A DNA stretch of 64,000 nt from Cyclobacteriaceae bacterium (GCA_016787725.1 JAEUTZ010000021.1:186001-250000); one strand, 5' to 3'; counted from the stretch's first letter, positions 1 through 9,935 are shown. Made by a program: numbers and translations. Notes: a model not told the origin generated them from the sequence alone.

Positions 1-1
1 T

Positions 2-1045
<1,044 letters not shown>

Positions 1046-1056
1046 TTAAGGGTGCT

Positions 1057-1527
1057 ATGAAAAATATCTTACTCCTTGCTATCTCATGCGCTGCGATTCT
1101 TTCATCGTGCACGCAACAGAAAGGCATTAATGACCAATCGACAGCGAATGGTGTTTTTCTGAGAGGAACAAAAATCACCAACGACAACTTCAAAGGCACA
1201 GCCTATTTGAAAATGCTGATGGATGCGGATAGTCTAAACCCTACTACAGTGGGCCATGTAACATTCGAGCCTAGTGCAAGAACGAAGTGGCATGTACATC
1301 CCGGAGGGCAAATACTTTTGGTAATGGATGGAGTTGGCTATTACCAGGAGAAAGGACAAACAAAAAAAATTCTGCGCAAAGGCGATGTTATAAAGTGCCC
1401 TGCCAATGTTCCTCATTGGCATGGCGCCAGTGCCGACAGCAGCTTCGTGCAGATAGCAATCACCAATCGTCATTTGGGCGAGACCCTTTGGCTGCAGGAA
1501 GTGACCGATGAAGAATATAAAAATTAA
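1057..1527 (+). CDS. Cupin-domain lipoprotein
   Basis: A 156-residue exported protein. The N-terminus has a hydrophobic stretch ending in LSSC, a lipobox, so it is probably a lipoprotein. Residues about 70-140 form one cupin barrel, with HVHPGGQ as the first metal motif (Gln where Glu is usual) and PHWHGA as the second. Small cupins of this kind are often found beside aldo/keto reductases and carboxymuconolactone decarboxylases, as here. The reaction is unknown; a small dioxygenase, isomerase or lyase-type role is possible. It is part of the four-gene operon 62-2754. Confidence 0.85.
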   Translation: MKNILLLAISCAAILSSCTQQKGINDQSTANGVFLRGTKITNDNFKGTAYLKMLMDADSLNPTTVGHVTFEPSARTKWHVHPGGQILLVMDGVGYYQEKGQTKKILRKGDVIKCPANVPHWHGASADSSFVQIAITNRHLGETLWLQEVTDEEYKN

Positions 1528-1548
1528 ACAACAAACTGTATAAACGCT

Positions 1549-2016
1549 ATGAAACAATCAATGCTTGGATTCTGCTTGCTGGTGATGACAGTCGTTTCAT
1601 CCAACGCCCAAACTTCAACCAAATCCCTCAGTAAAGAAGAACAGGAAGTTGTCAATCTGTCGAAAGACAAGTGGCAATGGATGGCCGACAAGGATGTGGA
1701 TAAACTTGCGGTGCTCTTTCACGACCAATCAAAGTTTGTACACATGAGCGGCACCTGGAGAAGAGATGAAGAACTCGAAATTATTAAGACCGGAAGCATC
1801 TGGTATAAAAAAGCCACTGTGCATGACACAGCAATGGAACTAATTGGAAAAACGGCTGTTGTCTGGAATCGGATTACGCTTGAGTCTGAAGTAAGAGGGA
1901 ATGATGCCAAAGTTGAATTTACAGTTACGGAAGTTTACCAGAAAGACGGTAAGACCTGGAAAATGTTAGCGCTTACATTTAGCAGTGTTCGCGACACACA
2001 TGTGATTAAGCATTAA
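1549..2016 (+). CDS. Secreted NTF2-like (DUF4440/SnoaL-type) protein
   Basis: A 155-residue protein with a signal peptide (about residues 1-20, cut near SNA-QT). The body is one NTF2-like alpha+beta cone: an N-terminal helix pair containing KWQWMADKDVDKL, then strands ending WKMLALTFSSV. The fold serves as a ligand pocket or small enzyme; no catalytic residues can be assigned. It lies 21 bases after the cupin gene and 6 bases before the next gene, in the same operon. Confidence 0.8.
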   Translation: MKQSMLGFCLLVMTVVSSNAQTSTKSLSKEEQEVVNLSKDKWQWMADKDVDKLAVLFHDQSKFVHMSGTWRRDEELEIIKTGSIWYKKATVHDTAMELIGKTAVVWNRITLESEVRGNDAKVEFTVTEVYQKDGKTWKMLALTFSSVRDTHVIKH

Positions 2017-2022
2017 ACAAGC

Positions 2023-2754
2023 ATGAGTAGAATCCAGACTTTTTTCTTAGCATTTTCATTACTCATGTTTTCAAATCGTCATGTGACAGAAGCTCAGAAT
2101 ATTGCAACGTTGACTGAAAAGCAAAAAGCCATAGTGCTTATCTCGTCATTCGCAACAAAAGGCGATTTGGTGAAATTAAAGCAGGCACTTCACGCAGGGC
2201 TCGATGCCGGGCTTACCGTCAATGAATGCAAGGAAGTGTTGGTTCATTTGTACGCGTACTGCGGATTCCCCAGAAGCATACAAGGCCTTAATTCATTAAT
2301 GACTGTGCTTGACGAACGAATAGCAAAAGGCATTAAAGACACTGTTGGCAGAGAAGCCACTCCCGTAAATTATACGAATAAATACGAGACCGGCTGGAAG
2401 AATCTTGCAAAACTTAGCGGACGTCCGACAGACGGTCCGATCGAAAAACCGACCAATGGTTATGGCGCATTTAGTCCGGAGATTGATAGATTCCTAAAGG
2501 AGCATTTGTTCGCGGATCTTTTTTCAAGGGATGTGTTGACATTTGTTGAGCGAGAGCTTACTACAATCTCGGTACTGATTGCACTGGGTAGTGGGGTGGA
2601 GCCCATGCTGGCATCACACCTGGGTCTTACCATGCGACAAGGAATCACAAAAGGTCAAATTCAAGAAGTATTTGACTTGGTTGCAAAATCAGTAAATAAA
2701 TCAGATGCTGAGGCTGCCCGAAAAGTATTTGCAGAGATGTTGTCCAGAAATTGA
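2023..2754 (+). CDS. Carboxymuconolactone decarboxylase family protein, two-domain
   Basis: A 243-residue secreted protein with a signal peptide at residues 1-24 (ending TEA-QN). Two alpha-helical carboxymuconolactone decarboxylase-like repeats follow, at about 35-110 and 160-240. The first contains VHLYAYCGFPRSIQG with a single Cys and not the CxxC of AhpD, so the AhpD-type peroxidase reaction is unlikely. Proteins of this type usually accompany cupins and aldo/keto reductases; this gene ends the operon that starts at 62. A hairpin follows the stop codon. Confidence 0.85.
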   Translation: MSRIQTFFLAFSLLMFSNRHVTEAQNIATLTEKQKAIVLISSFATKGDLVKLKQALHAGLDAGLTVNECKEVLVHLYAYCGFPRSIQGLNSLMTVLDERIAKGIKDTVGREATPVNYTNKYETGWKNLAKLSGRPTDGPIEKPTNGYGAFSPEIDRFLKEHLFADLFSRDVLTFVERELTTISVLIALGSGVEPMLASHLGLTMRQGITKGQIQEVFDLVAKSVNKSDAEAARKVFAEMLSRN

Positions 2755-2760
2755 AATATC

Positions 2761-2787
2761 ATTAAACCTTCAAACAGGAGGTTTAAT
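2761..2787 (+). terminator. Perfect 9-bp hairpin after the first operon
   Basis: ATTAAACCT and AGGTTTAAT pair perfectly around a 9-base loop, 7 bases after the stop codon of the decarboxylase gene. No T-run follows, so it may be an RNA-stabilising or weak terminator hairpin and not a classical intrinsic terminator. Confidence 0.45.
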
Positions 2788-2849
2788 GTAGTCGGAAAGA
2801 CATTTACGAAATGTGAATAATTACAGCACACGCGGTAGTTAGCTGATGA

Positions 2850-3227
2850 ATGGTTGATGAATTGATGAATGAGACTCGGATAGTAAAGGCATCGCAGCGA
2901 ATCTCAACTGATTTTTTGAGAGTTCTGGAAGCGCAATTTCCAGTTCAGGCACAACATGCAATCCGGTTGCGTTATCCATCTCAGTTCGCGAAACATTTGA
3001 ACATTCATGTCAACTATTTGAACAGAGCCATTAAAGCAACCCTGAACAAAACCACCACCCAGGTAATTTCTGAACGCATTCTGCAGGAAGCTAAAATTCT
3101 TTTGCGGGCTGGTAATTTGAGCGTAGCTGAAATTGCGTACGTCTTAGGATTTAAGGAATCAACTCATTTCAACAACTTCTTCAGAAAGCACACTCAATTT
3201 AGCCCAACAAAATTTCGTTCTGGATAA
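2850..3227 (+). CDS. AraC-type DNA-binding domain, without sensor domain
   Basis: A 125-residue protein that is nearly all AraC-family DNA-binding domain: helix-turn-helix 1 around FAKHLNIHVNYLNRAIK and helix-turn-helix 2 around SVAEIAYVLGFKESTHFNNF. AraC regulators are normally about 280-300 residues, with an N-terminal cupin-like sensor. Only about 95 bases lie between this start and the previous stop, so the sensor is absent, not merely missed. It is either a stand-alone DNA-binding protein or a truncated regulator. It could act on the operon before it or on iorAB after it. Confidence 0.8.
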   Translation: MVDELMNETRIVKASQRISTDFLRVLEAQFPVQAQHAIRLRYPSQFAKHLNIHVNYLNRAIKATLNKTTTQVISERILQEAKILLRAGNLSVAEIAYVLGFKESTHFNNFFRKHTQFSPTKFRSG

Positions 3228-3320
3228 CTTAATTGGTTGATGAAATGAGCTGCATGCGCTGGTGTGAGAGACGAAAATGTCGAGTAATAGGCGGGAGTTG
3301 TCGAATTGAATAAATGGATG

Positions 3321-3366
3321 TTTGAATTTCGTAACCCGATGCTGAATTTTAGTAATTATATTTAAC
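3321..3366 (+). promoter_or_regulatory. Conserved block upstream of iorA copy 1 (candidate promoter)
   Basis: A TTTG at 3321 and a TATATTTA at 3357 are separated by 32 bases, as in the block before iorA copy 2 (TTTG 6315, TATATTTA 6351). GTAACC and GATTTTAGT-like words are also shared. TATATTTA resembles the Bacteroidota -7 element TAnnTTTG. The 32-base spacing is longer than the usual 19-20, so the TTTG need not be the -33 box. Confidence 0.4.
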
Positions 3367-3396
3367 AGTAAAATTATTATTAACAAAATCAATCCT

Positions 3397-3855
3397 ATGG
3401 CAGTCATTAACCTGAACGTAAATGGCAAAAAGCAAACAATGGATGTTGACCCCGGCACTCCGTTGTTGTGGGTATTACGAGAACATCTTGGACTGGTCGG
3501 AACGAAGTATGGTTGTGGGATTGCACAATGCGGAGCCTGCACCATCCATGTGAATGGGGCAGCCGTTCGTTCTTGCTCGCTGCCGGTTTCAGCTGCACAA
3601 AATCGGGTGATCACTACCATTGAAGGACTTTCTGAAAACGGGGAACACCCCGTGCAGAAGGCGTGGCTGGAGCAGGATGTGGCTCAGTGTGGCTATTGTC
3701 AAACAGGACAGATCATGTCTGCAGCGGCATTATTAAAGACAAATCCGAATCCTACGGACGCACAAATTGACAATGCTATGTCAGGCAACATTTGCCGGTG
3801 CGGTACCTATCTGCGCATTCGGGAAGCTATCAAAACTGCGGCTGCACAAAAATAA
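3397..3855 (+). CDS. iorA: (2Fe-2S) small subunit of a molybdenum hydroxylase, copy 1
   Basis: Electron-transfer subunit of an isoquinoline 1-oxidoreductase-type aldehyde or N-heterocycle hydroxylase, 152 residues. The plant-type ferredoxin cluster is held by Cys40, Cys45, Cys48 and Cys60; the second, alpha-helical cluster by Cys98, Cys101, Cys133 and Cys135, all present. There is no signal peptide, so it would be exported with the Tat substrate encoded next. The large-subunit start lies 35 bases downstream. It is close to copy 2 at 6395, with the same cysteine spacing. The symbol is by family; the substrate is unknown. Confidence 0.9.
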   Translation: MAVINLNVNGKKQTMDVDPGTPLLWVLREHLGLVGTKYGCGIAQCGACTIHVNGAAVRSCSLPVSAAQNRVITTIEGLSENGEHPVQKAWLEQDVAQCGYCQTGQIMSAAALLKTNPNPTDAQIDNAMSGNICRCGTYLRIREAIKTAAAQK

Positions 3856-3889
3856 GATCGATCCTTTACCATCATTTAAAGCATTGAAA

Positions 3890-6160
3890 ATGGAAAAGAT
3901 AAAAACATCACAAACCAGACGATCATTTTTAAAGTCATCCCTGCTTGCCAGTGGCGGCCTCATGATCAGTTTCAGCGGCTTGTCGAAATACACATCTGAC
4001 AGCGGCACCACCCCCTTGCTTGCGGAAGAATGGAGTGAGATTACCGGGTACATCAAAATTACACCCGACAATGTTATAAAGATTTTAAATCCGAATCCTG
4101 AATTCGGACAAAACGTGATGACCTCCCTTCCGATGATGGTAGCGGAAGAATTGGATGTGGATTGGAAGAAAGTGATTGTAGAAATGGGCCCGCACGATAA
4201 TGCGAAGTTAGGTCCTCAATTTACAGGCGGAAGCAACTCCATCAGGATGTACTGGAGGCCGCTGCGTGAAGCGGGGGCGGCCGCTCGTCAAATGTTACGC
4301 GATGCTGCAGCACAAACATGGGGTGTGCCCGTGGAAGAAGTGACAACAAAAGCGGCCATGCTGTATCATGCAAAAAGTGGCAAGTCTGCAACCTATGGTG
4401 AAGTTGCATCCAAGGCAGCCAGCCTCGAAATACCAAAAGGCGTTGCCTTAAAGGATGTAAAGAAATTAAGCGTAGTCGGAACCTCACAGAAAAATGTGGA
4501 AGGCTTGAAAATTGTAACCGGCAAACCACTTTTTGCGATGGATTACCAGTTTGATGGGATGCTCGTTGCCATGATCGAACATCCACCGGCTTTCGGGAAG
4601 AAGCTTAAATCCTTTGATGCCACTGAAACGTTGAAGATGCCCGGCATCAAAGATGTGTATAGCTTCAAGTTATATGAAGATGGTTTCGAACAGGCCGGGT
4701 TCGATACGCGCACATTTAATGATTTGCTGGTGGTGGTAGGCAACACCACCTGGGAAGTTATGAATGCCCGTAAAAAACTAAAAGTACAGTGGGAACCGAT
4801 CAGCGACACCAAAGATACCATGGCCGGCCGAGGCGGAAAAAGAGAAGTCATTGTTCCTGCCGGTCTTGAAAGCACCCCTGCGCAGTTGGCAAAAATGGCT
4901 GAATTTGCAACGATGCCTGCGCAGCAATTACGAAAAGATGGCGACCCTGAAACGGCATTCAAAAATGCAGCCCAGATTTTAGAACGTACGTACACGGCTC
5001 CCTTTTTGGCGCACAATTGTATGGAGCCCATGAATTTCTTTGCCCATGTTACGGAGGAGAAAGCACTGTTAGTTGGACCCCTTCAGGCACCAGGATGGTC
5101 TGAGCCAACGCTAGCGAAACTTTTGAATCTGCCGCCCGAAAAAATAGAAATTCAAATGACGCGGATGGGCGGAGGCTTTGGGCTAAGAGCCTATAGTCAT
5201 TATATGTACGAAGCAGCTCTGATCTCCCGCAAAGTAAAAGCTCCTATCAAACTTGTGTATAGTCGCGAGGATGACATGACCTATGGCATTTATCGCCCGA
5301 TGTATACGGCTACCTATCGTGCCGCATTGGATGCTAATAAAAATCTGATTGCCTTTCATGTGAAGGGGGGCGGTATTCCTGAACATCCGATCCATGCAAA
5401 CCGGTTTCCGGCTGGTGCCGTGGATAACTATTTAGCGGAGGGTTGGACAATCCCTTCCAACATTACGATCGGAGCCTTCCGCGCTCCGCGCTCAAACTTC
5501 AATGCAGCTGCCGAGCAATCGTTCCTCGATGAATTGGCAGAACTCATGGGCAAGGATCCCATTGATTTCAGGCTCGAACTTTTAAAGCGCGCCAAAGAAA
5601 AACCGGTGGGCGAGCGGAACGAGTACGATGCTGACCGATATGCAGGCGTTTTGAAGTTGGTGAAAGAAAAATCGGGCTGGAATAATCCGGAAAATAAAAA
5701 GTACAGTCGTGGGGTTGCCGCTTACTTCTGTCACGCTTCGTATGCTGCGCATGTGGTGGACATGATAATAAAGGATGGTCAGCCGTATGTGGAGCAGGTG
5801 TTCAGCGCGATGGATTGTGGAGTGGTCATTAATCCAGATGCGGCTATAAACATGGTGCAAGGGGCTGTGGTGGATGGAATCGGAAATGCTTTCTATGGTG
5901 CGTTAACTCATAAAAAGGGAACTCCTGAACAAAATAATTTCAATCGCTACAGAATGATCCGACTCCGGGAAGCGCCTAAACGAATTGATGTCAGTTTCGT
6001 TGAAAATGAGATTGATCCAACGGGGTTGGGTGAGCCGCCCTTTCCCCCCGTTTTTGCAGCCGTGGCCAATGCCTTGTATAAAAGCACGGGAAAACGGGTC
6101 TACAATCAACCTTTTATAAACGAGTGGAAGCTCAATTCCGAAAAGATTAATAAGATGTAG
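3890..6160 (+). CDS. iorB: Molybdopterin-binding large subunit (xanthine dehydrogenase family), copy 1
   Basis: Catalytic subunit, 756 residues from the ATG at 3890. A longer in-frame start would overlap iorA and displace the Tat signal. The N-terminus has a twin-arginine motif TRRSFLKSS followed by a hydrophobic stretch, so folded export to the periplasm is expected. Molybdopterin-binding segments include MGGGFGLRAY and GAFRAPRSN. The C-terminal GLGEPPFPP holds the Glu that acts as general base in this family. Partners usually include a cytochrome c; none is encoded nearby. The signal ends in FSGLSKYTSD, with no lipobox Cys, unlike copy 2. Confidence 0.9.
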   Translation: MEKIKTSQTRRSFLKSSLLASGGLMISFSGLSKYTSDSGTTPLLAEEWSEITGYIKITPDNVIKILNPNPEFGQNVMTSLPMMVAEELDVDWKKVIVEMGPHDNAKLGPQFTGGSNSIRMYWRPLREAGAAARQMLRDAAAQTWGVPVEEVTTKAAMLYHAKSGKSATYGEVASKAASLEIPKGVALKDVKKLSVVGTSQKNVEGLKIVTGKPLFAMDYQFDGMLVAMIEHPPAFGKKLKSFDATETLKMPGIKDVYSFKLYEDGFEQAGFDTRTFNDLLVVVGNTTWEVMNARKKLKVQWEPISDTKDTMAGRGGKREVIVPAGLESTPAQLAKMAEFATMPAQQLRKDGDPETAFKNAAQILERTYTAPFLAHNCMEPMNFFAHVTEEKALLVGPLQAPGWSEPTLAKLLNLPPEKIEIQMTRMGGGFGLRAYSHYMYEAALISRKVKAPIKLVYSREDDMTYGIYRPMYTATYRAALDANKNLIAFHVKGGGIPEHPIHANRFPAGAVDNYLAEGWTIPSNITIGAFRAPRSNFNAAAEQSFLDELAELMGKDPIDFRLELLKRAKEKPVGERNEYDADRYAGVLKLVKEKSGWNNPENKKYSRGVAAYFCHASYAAHVVDMIIKDGQPYVEQVFSAMDCGVVINPDAAINMVQGAVVDGIGNAFYGALTHKKGTPEQNNFNRYRMIRLREAPKRIDVSFVENEIDPTGLGEPPFPPVFAAVANALYKSTGKRVYNQPFINEWKLNSEKINKM

Positions 6161-6163
6161 GTG

Positions 6164-6302
6164 GCAGTGAAACTGATCCAACGGGCCTGGGGGTGCCAAC
6201 GGAGCCGCCCACATTGGTAGCGCTTGCCAGTGCCTGTATCAAGCAACCGGAACACGGATTTACAATCAATCTTTTGTCACCAAGCTCAACGAAAAATCGT
6301 GA
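6164..6302 (+). pseudogene. 3' fossil of a third iorB copy
   Basis: Immediately after iorB copy 1, about 139 bases still read as the C-terminal end of another iorB: DPTGLG, then EPPTLVALASA, and after a one-base shift TG-RIYNQSFVTKLNEKS and a stop at 6300-6302. It aligns with the ends of both intact copies but equals neither: it has GLGVPTEPPT where they have GLGEPPFPP. The rest of that copy is gone. A 61-residue open frame over this stretch is an accident of the remnant. Confidence 0.75.
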
Positions 6303-6314
6303 CGAGACCCGGAG

Positions 6315-6360
6315 TTTGACTATTGTAACCAATTGCACGATTTTAGTCGTTATATTTATC
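6315..6360 (+). promoter_or_regulatory. Conserved block upstream of iorA copy 2 (candidate promoter)
   Basis: Counterpart of the block at 3321-3366: TTTG, GTAACC, GATTTTAGT and TATATTTA occur in the same order and spacing, starting 80 bases before the iorA copy 2 start codon. Conservation between the duplicated units while the surrounding bases differ suggests a functional promoter carried with the duplication. Confidence 0.4.
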
Positions 6361-6394
6361 AATAAATCATTGCTCTAAAATCAAAATCAATAGT

Positions 6395-6856
6395 ATGGCA
6401 GTTATTAACCTGAACGTAAACGGAAAAAAGCAAACCGTTGATGTAGACCCAAAAACACCTGTGCTTTGGGTGCTACGCGATCATTTAAACCTGGTTGGCA
6501 CCAAGTTTGGTTGTGGCATTGCCCAATGCGGTGCCTGTACCATTCACCTCGATGGCACTGCGGTGCGTTCCTGCCAGTTGCCGGTTTCGGTAGTTGGAGA
6601 GAAGGCGATTACCACCATTGAAGGGTTATCCGAACGCGGGGATCATCCCGTGCAGCAAGCCTGGCTTGAACACGATGTGCCCCAGTGTGGCTATTGCCAG
6701 GCGGGCCAGATTATGAGTGCGGCTGCCTTGCTCAAGGCCAATCCTACTCCCTCCGATGAACAGATCGAGTCCGCTATGAATGGTAACCTGTGCCGGTGCG
6801 GCACCTATGTGCGCATTAAAGCAGCCATCAAAACTGCAGCTACGGCTAAATCGTAA
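6395..6856 (+). CDS. iorA: (2Fe-2S) small subunit of a molybdenum hydroxylase, copy 2
   Basis: Second electron-transfer subunit, 153 residues. All eight cluster ligands are kept (Cys40, 45, 48, 60 and Cys98, 101, 133, 135). It begins with the same [14 protein letters not shown] as copy 1 and differs mostly in the linker between domains. The large-subunit gene begins 20 bases downstream. It shows that the whole iorA-iorB unit, with its upstream block, was duplicated in tandem. Confidence 0.9.
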   Translation: MAVINLNVNGKKQTVDVDPKTPVLWVLRDHLNLVGTKFGCGIAQCGACTIHLDGTAVRSCQLPVSVVGEKAITTIEGLSERGDHPVQQAWLEHDVPQCGYCQAGQIMSAAALLKANPTPSDEQIESAMNGNLCRCGTYVRIKAAIKTAATAKS

Positions 6857-6876
6857 TCACCATAACCTTTATTTCC

Positions 6877-9129
6877 ATGACAATCGTAAAAACGAATATA
6901 AACCGTAGGTCATTTTTAAAGGCGTCAGCCCTGGCGGGCGGTGGCATGATGTTAAGCTTCAGTTGGCTGGCGGGTTGCAGTCCGGCAGCCGAAGAAACCC
7001 TGACGCTCCCGAAAGAGTGGTTTGAATTGAATGGCTATCTAAAAATTGGCGAGAATGGGTTGGTCACGATTATGTCACCCAACCCGGAGATTGGCCAGAA
7101 TGTAAAAACTTCAATGCCCATGCTGGTGGCCGAAGAACTGGATGTGGACTGGAAAAATGTAATCGTAGAGCAAGCGCCACTTAATACGACTGTATTTACC
7201 CGGCAGCTTGCCGGTGGAAGTCAATCCATCCGGCAGGGCTGGAAGAGTTTGCGCATGGCCGGTGCTACTGCACGCACGATGTTGCGAGAAGCCGCGGCCA
7301 AATCCTGGCAGGTTCCGGTGGAGGAAGTAACGACTGAGGCAAGTATGCTCTTCCATAAGGCCAGTGGCAAGTCCGCTTCGTATGGCGAGATGGCATCGGC
7401 TGCAGCGAAGATAGAAGTACCCAAGGAAGTTGAGTTGAAAAACAACAGCGACTTCAAAATCATCGGCACTTCGCGCAACAATGTCGATGGTCAGAAGATT
7501 GTTACCGGCCAACCCCTGTACGGGTTGGATTATCGCAGGGAAGGAATGTTGATTGCCATGATTGCACATCCGCCTGCCTTTGGGATGAAATTAAAAAGTG
7601 TAGACGATTCGCAAGCGCGAAGCATGCCCGGCATAAAGGATGTATTTACGATTAAAACGTATCCGGAAGAGTATGCCCAGCAGTGGTGCGATGTCGATTC
7701 ATTCCCCGAGCTGGTAGTAGTAGTCGGGAACACCACGTGGGAAGTAATGAACGCCCGCAAGGCATTGAAGTTGGAGTGGGAACAGTTTCAGGATCATGAA
7801 ATCGCCTCTTCCACCTTCTGGGGTACTACCGTTAAGGTGAAAGTACCGGGCGGGTTGGAAAACAGCACCCAACACGCCAAAGTGATGGCCGACTTATCGG
7901 CTAAAGCCGGAACAGTAGTTCGTAAAGACGGCAACCCCGAAGCGGTATTCAAGAAGGCCGCAAAAGTTGTTGAACGTTCCTATTCCGCTCCATTCCTTGC
8001 GCACAATACGATGGAGCCGATGAACTTCTTCGCCCATGTTACGGAAGAGAAGGCCGAGTTGGTGGGTCCGATTCAAACTCCGGAGTACATGGAGAAAAGT
8101 GTGGCAGCCCGGCTTAACCTGCCCCTGGAAAAAATTGAGATTCAAATGACGCGGCAGGGTGGAGGTTTTGGAAGAAGGTTGTATGGACACTTCCTGGTGG
8201 AAGCTGCGGTGATCTCACAGAAAATTAAAGCGCCTGTAAAATTAATTTACACCCGCGAGGATGACATGTCGTTTGGTGTATACCGGCCCGCATATCATGC
8301 GTTGTATCGTGCGGCACTGGATGCCGATAACAATCTGATTGCATTTCATGTAAAGGCCGGAGGTATTCCCGAGAGCCCGTTGTTTGCCAATCGGTTCCCG
8401 GCCGGTGCGGTTGAAAATTACCTCGCAGAATCCTGGACCGCTTCATCAAACATCAGTGTGGGTGCTTTCCGCGCTCCGGCCTCGAACTTTATTGCGGGGG
8501 CAGAACAGTCCTTTCTTGATGAGGTGGCCGAAGCAGCCGGTAAAGATCCGATTCAATTCCGGCTTGATTTGTTAGATCGTGCCCTCACCAAACCGGTAGG
8601 AAAGGACAATGACTATGAAGCCAAACGATTGGCCGGTGTGTTGGAATTGGTGCGAAACAAATCAAATTGGGGCCAGGATCTGCCCAATGTTCACCGGGGC
8701 GTGTCTGCCTATTTCTGCCACGACAGTTATGTGGCGCATGTGATTGATTTAGTCATGGAGAATGGCAAGCCGCGGGTGGAGAAAGTGCATTGTGCGGTCG
8801 ATTGTGGGATTGTTGTCAATCCCATTGCTGCCATCAACCTGGTGGAAGGTGGTTCGGTGGATGGGATCGGGCATGCGATGTACAGCGGCTTAACTTTTAC
8901 GAATGGAACTCCGGATCAAACTAATTTTAATAAGTATCGACTGATCCGGCACCAGGAAGCACCCCGAGCGATTGACGTTCACTTTGTTCCCAGCACGGTA
9001 GATCCTACCGGCCTTGGTGAGCCCCCGTTCCCACCGGTCATTGGTGCCTTGGCCAATGCACTGTATAAAGCAACCGGCAAACGGCATTACCAACAACCCT
9101 ATTTGGGCGAAGGGATAACGCTGGGATAG
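6877..9129 (+). CDS. iorB: Molybdopterin-binding large subunit (xanthine dehydrogenase family), copy 2
   Basis: Catalytic subunit, 750 residues, paralogue of the protein encoded at 3890. The Tat motif is INRRSFLKAS. The signal ends in FSWLAGC, a lipobox, so this copy may be a Tat-exported lipoprotein anchored to a membrane, while copy 1 has no such Cys. The cofactor motif is RQGGGFGRRLYG (copy 1 has RMGGGFGLRAY), a change next to the molybdenum site that could alter substrate choice. GLGEPPFPP with the general-base Glu is present. An intrinsic terminator follows. Confidence 0.9.
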   Translation: MTIVKTNINRRSFLKASALAGGGMMLSFSWLAGCSPAAEETLTLPKEWFELNGYLKIGENGLVTIMSPNPEIGQNVKTSMPMLVAEELDVDWKNVIVEQAPLNTTVFTRQLAGGSQSIRQGWKSLRMAGATARTMLREAAAKSWQVPVEEVTTEASMLFHKASGKSASYGEMASAAAKIEVPKEVELKNNSDFKIIGTSRNNVDGQKIVTGQPLYGLDYRREGMLIAMIAHPPAFGMKLKSVDDSQARSMPGIKDVFTIKTYPEEYAQQWCDVDSFPELVVVVGNTTWEVMNARKALKLEWEQFQDHEIASSTFWGTTVKVKVPGGLENSTQHAKVMADLSAKAGTVVRKDGNPEAVFKKAAKVVERSYSAPFLAHNTMEPMNFFAHVTEEKAELVGPIQTPEYMEKSVAARLNLPLEKIEIQMTRQGGGFGRRLYGHFLVEAAVISQKIKAPVKLIYTREDDMSFGVYRPAYHALYRAALDADNNLIAFHVKAGGIPESPLFANRFPAGAVENYLAESWTASSNISVGAFRAPASNFIAGAEQSFLDEVAEAAGKDPIQFRLDLLDRALTKPVGKDNDYEAKRLAGVLELVRNKSNWGQDLPNVHRGVSAYFCHDSYVAHVIDLVMENGKPRVEKVHCAVDCGIVVNPIAAINLVEGGSVDGIGHAMYSGLTFTNGTPDQTNFNKYRLIRHQEAPRAIDVHFVPSTVDPTGLGEPPFPPVIGALANALYKATGKRHYQQPYLGEGITLG

Positions 9130-9153
9130 TTGTACGGTGATTCTTCAAACTTC

Positions 9154-9186
9154 AAACATCGTCTCCACCGGGGACGATGTTTTTTT
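9154..9186 (+). terminator. Intrinsic terminator after iorAB copy 2
   Basis: AAACATCGTC and GACGATGTTT form a 10-bp stem with a 9-base loop, followed by a T-run to 9186. It lies 25 bases after the iorB stop and closes the molybdenum hydroxylase region. Confidence 0.85.
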
Positions 9187-9301
9187 GTGCCAATCTCGGG
9201 TTTCCGCTGAAGACAAATGAACGCGCAAAAGTATTGTTGCACTTTCATGCATTGTTTGTGTAGGTGTCCTCAAAAGCATGTGTAATATTACTTTAGGATC
9301 T

Positions 9302-9935
9302 TCAGTCTCTCTTGTCAATTGTAATCAGTTCAGATCCAACAGCTATGAGGCCATATTGAATTGCCAGCCGATTAACCTCGACAATGCTATCCTCCAACTT
9401 TACTGGTTTACGAGGAACGAAGCTCTTACTAAATTCCACGATTGAATACTCAAACTCATCTAACATTTTCTTTTGAAAGCTTGACCATTCTATTTTATAA
9501 AAATGAATTAGCATTTCAGAAAATAAGTGTGTAATGATCATTAGTAATTCTACTTCTCCATTCGCTCTTGGTAATACTAATGTTGGTGATAAGATTTCTC
9601 CGAATGATTGATATTTATAATTATTACCTCTGTTATAATGAGCAATGTATGTATCTCTATAAGACTTAATTCCAACTTTATAATAGTCAAGTTCCCTTGT
9701 AAAGGGTTCTAATGTTAATAGAATTTTATTTAAATGGTCATCAAACTTTGCAAGCCTCTTAAGCTCAGTTAGTTCTCGAATTATAATCTATTTTTAAATA
9801 AATGATCTCAGTGGCCTCTCTCCTAAATGGATTAGAATCATTTTCATTAACCCAGTGTATCTTTATTCGTTGTAAAGCCACATCAACACCACTAATATTT
9901 GAGATACATTCAATTATTTTAATATTGGTTTTCAT
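9302..9935 (-). pseudogene. Frameshifted hypothetical gene with a HEPN-like R-x5-H motif
   Basis: Read on the minus strand from ATG at 9935, 55 codons are open to TGA at 9765. A second frame, open from just downstream of a TAG at 9788-9790, continues to the stop at 9302. The overlap of the two frames (9768-9787) and a total length of 3n+1 fit one extra base in a gene of about 210 codons. The joined protein contains LKIDY, then RELTELKRLAKFDDHLN, a helical region, and SYRDTYIAHYNRGN. The R-x5-H arrangement with Y-I-A-H resembles the HEPN-type ribonuclease motif. The family was not recognised. The AT-rich composition contrasts with iorB. Confidence 0.6.

Noticed and set aside
6193-6378. 61-codon plus-strand open frame between the two iorAB units
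   Set aside because: It is the third-copy iorB fossil read partly out of frame, not an independent gene.
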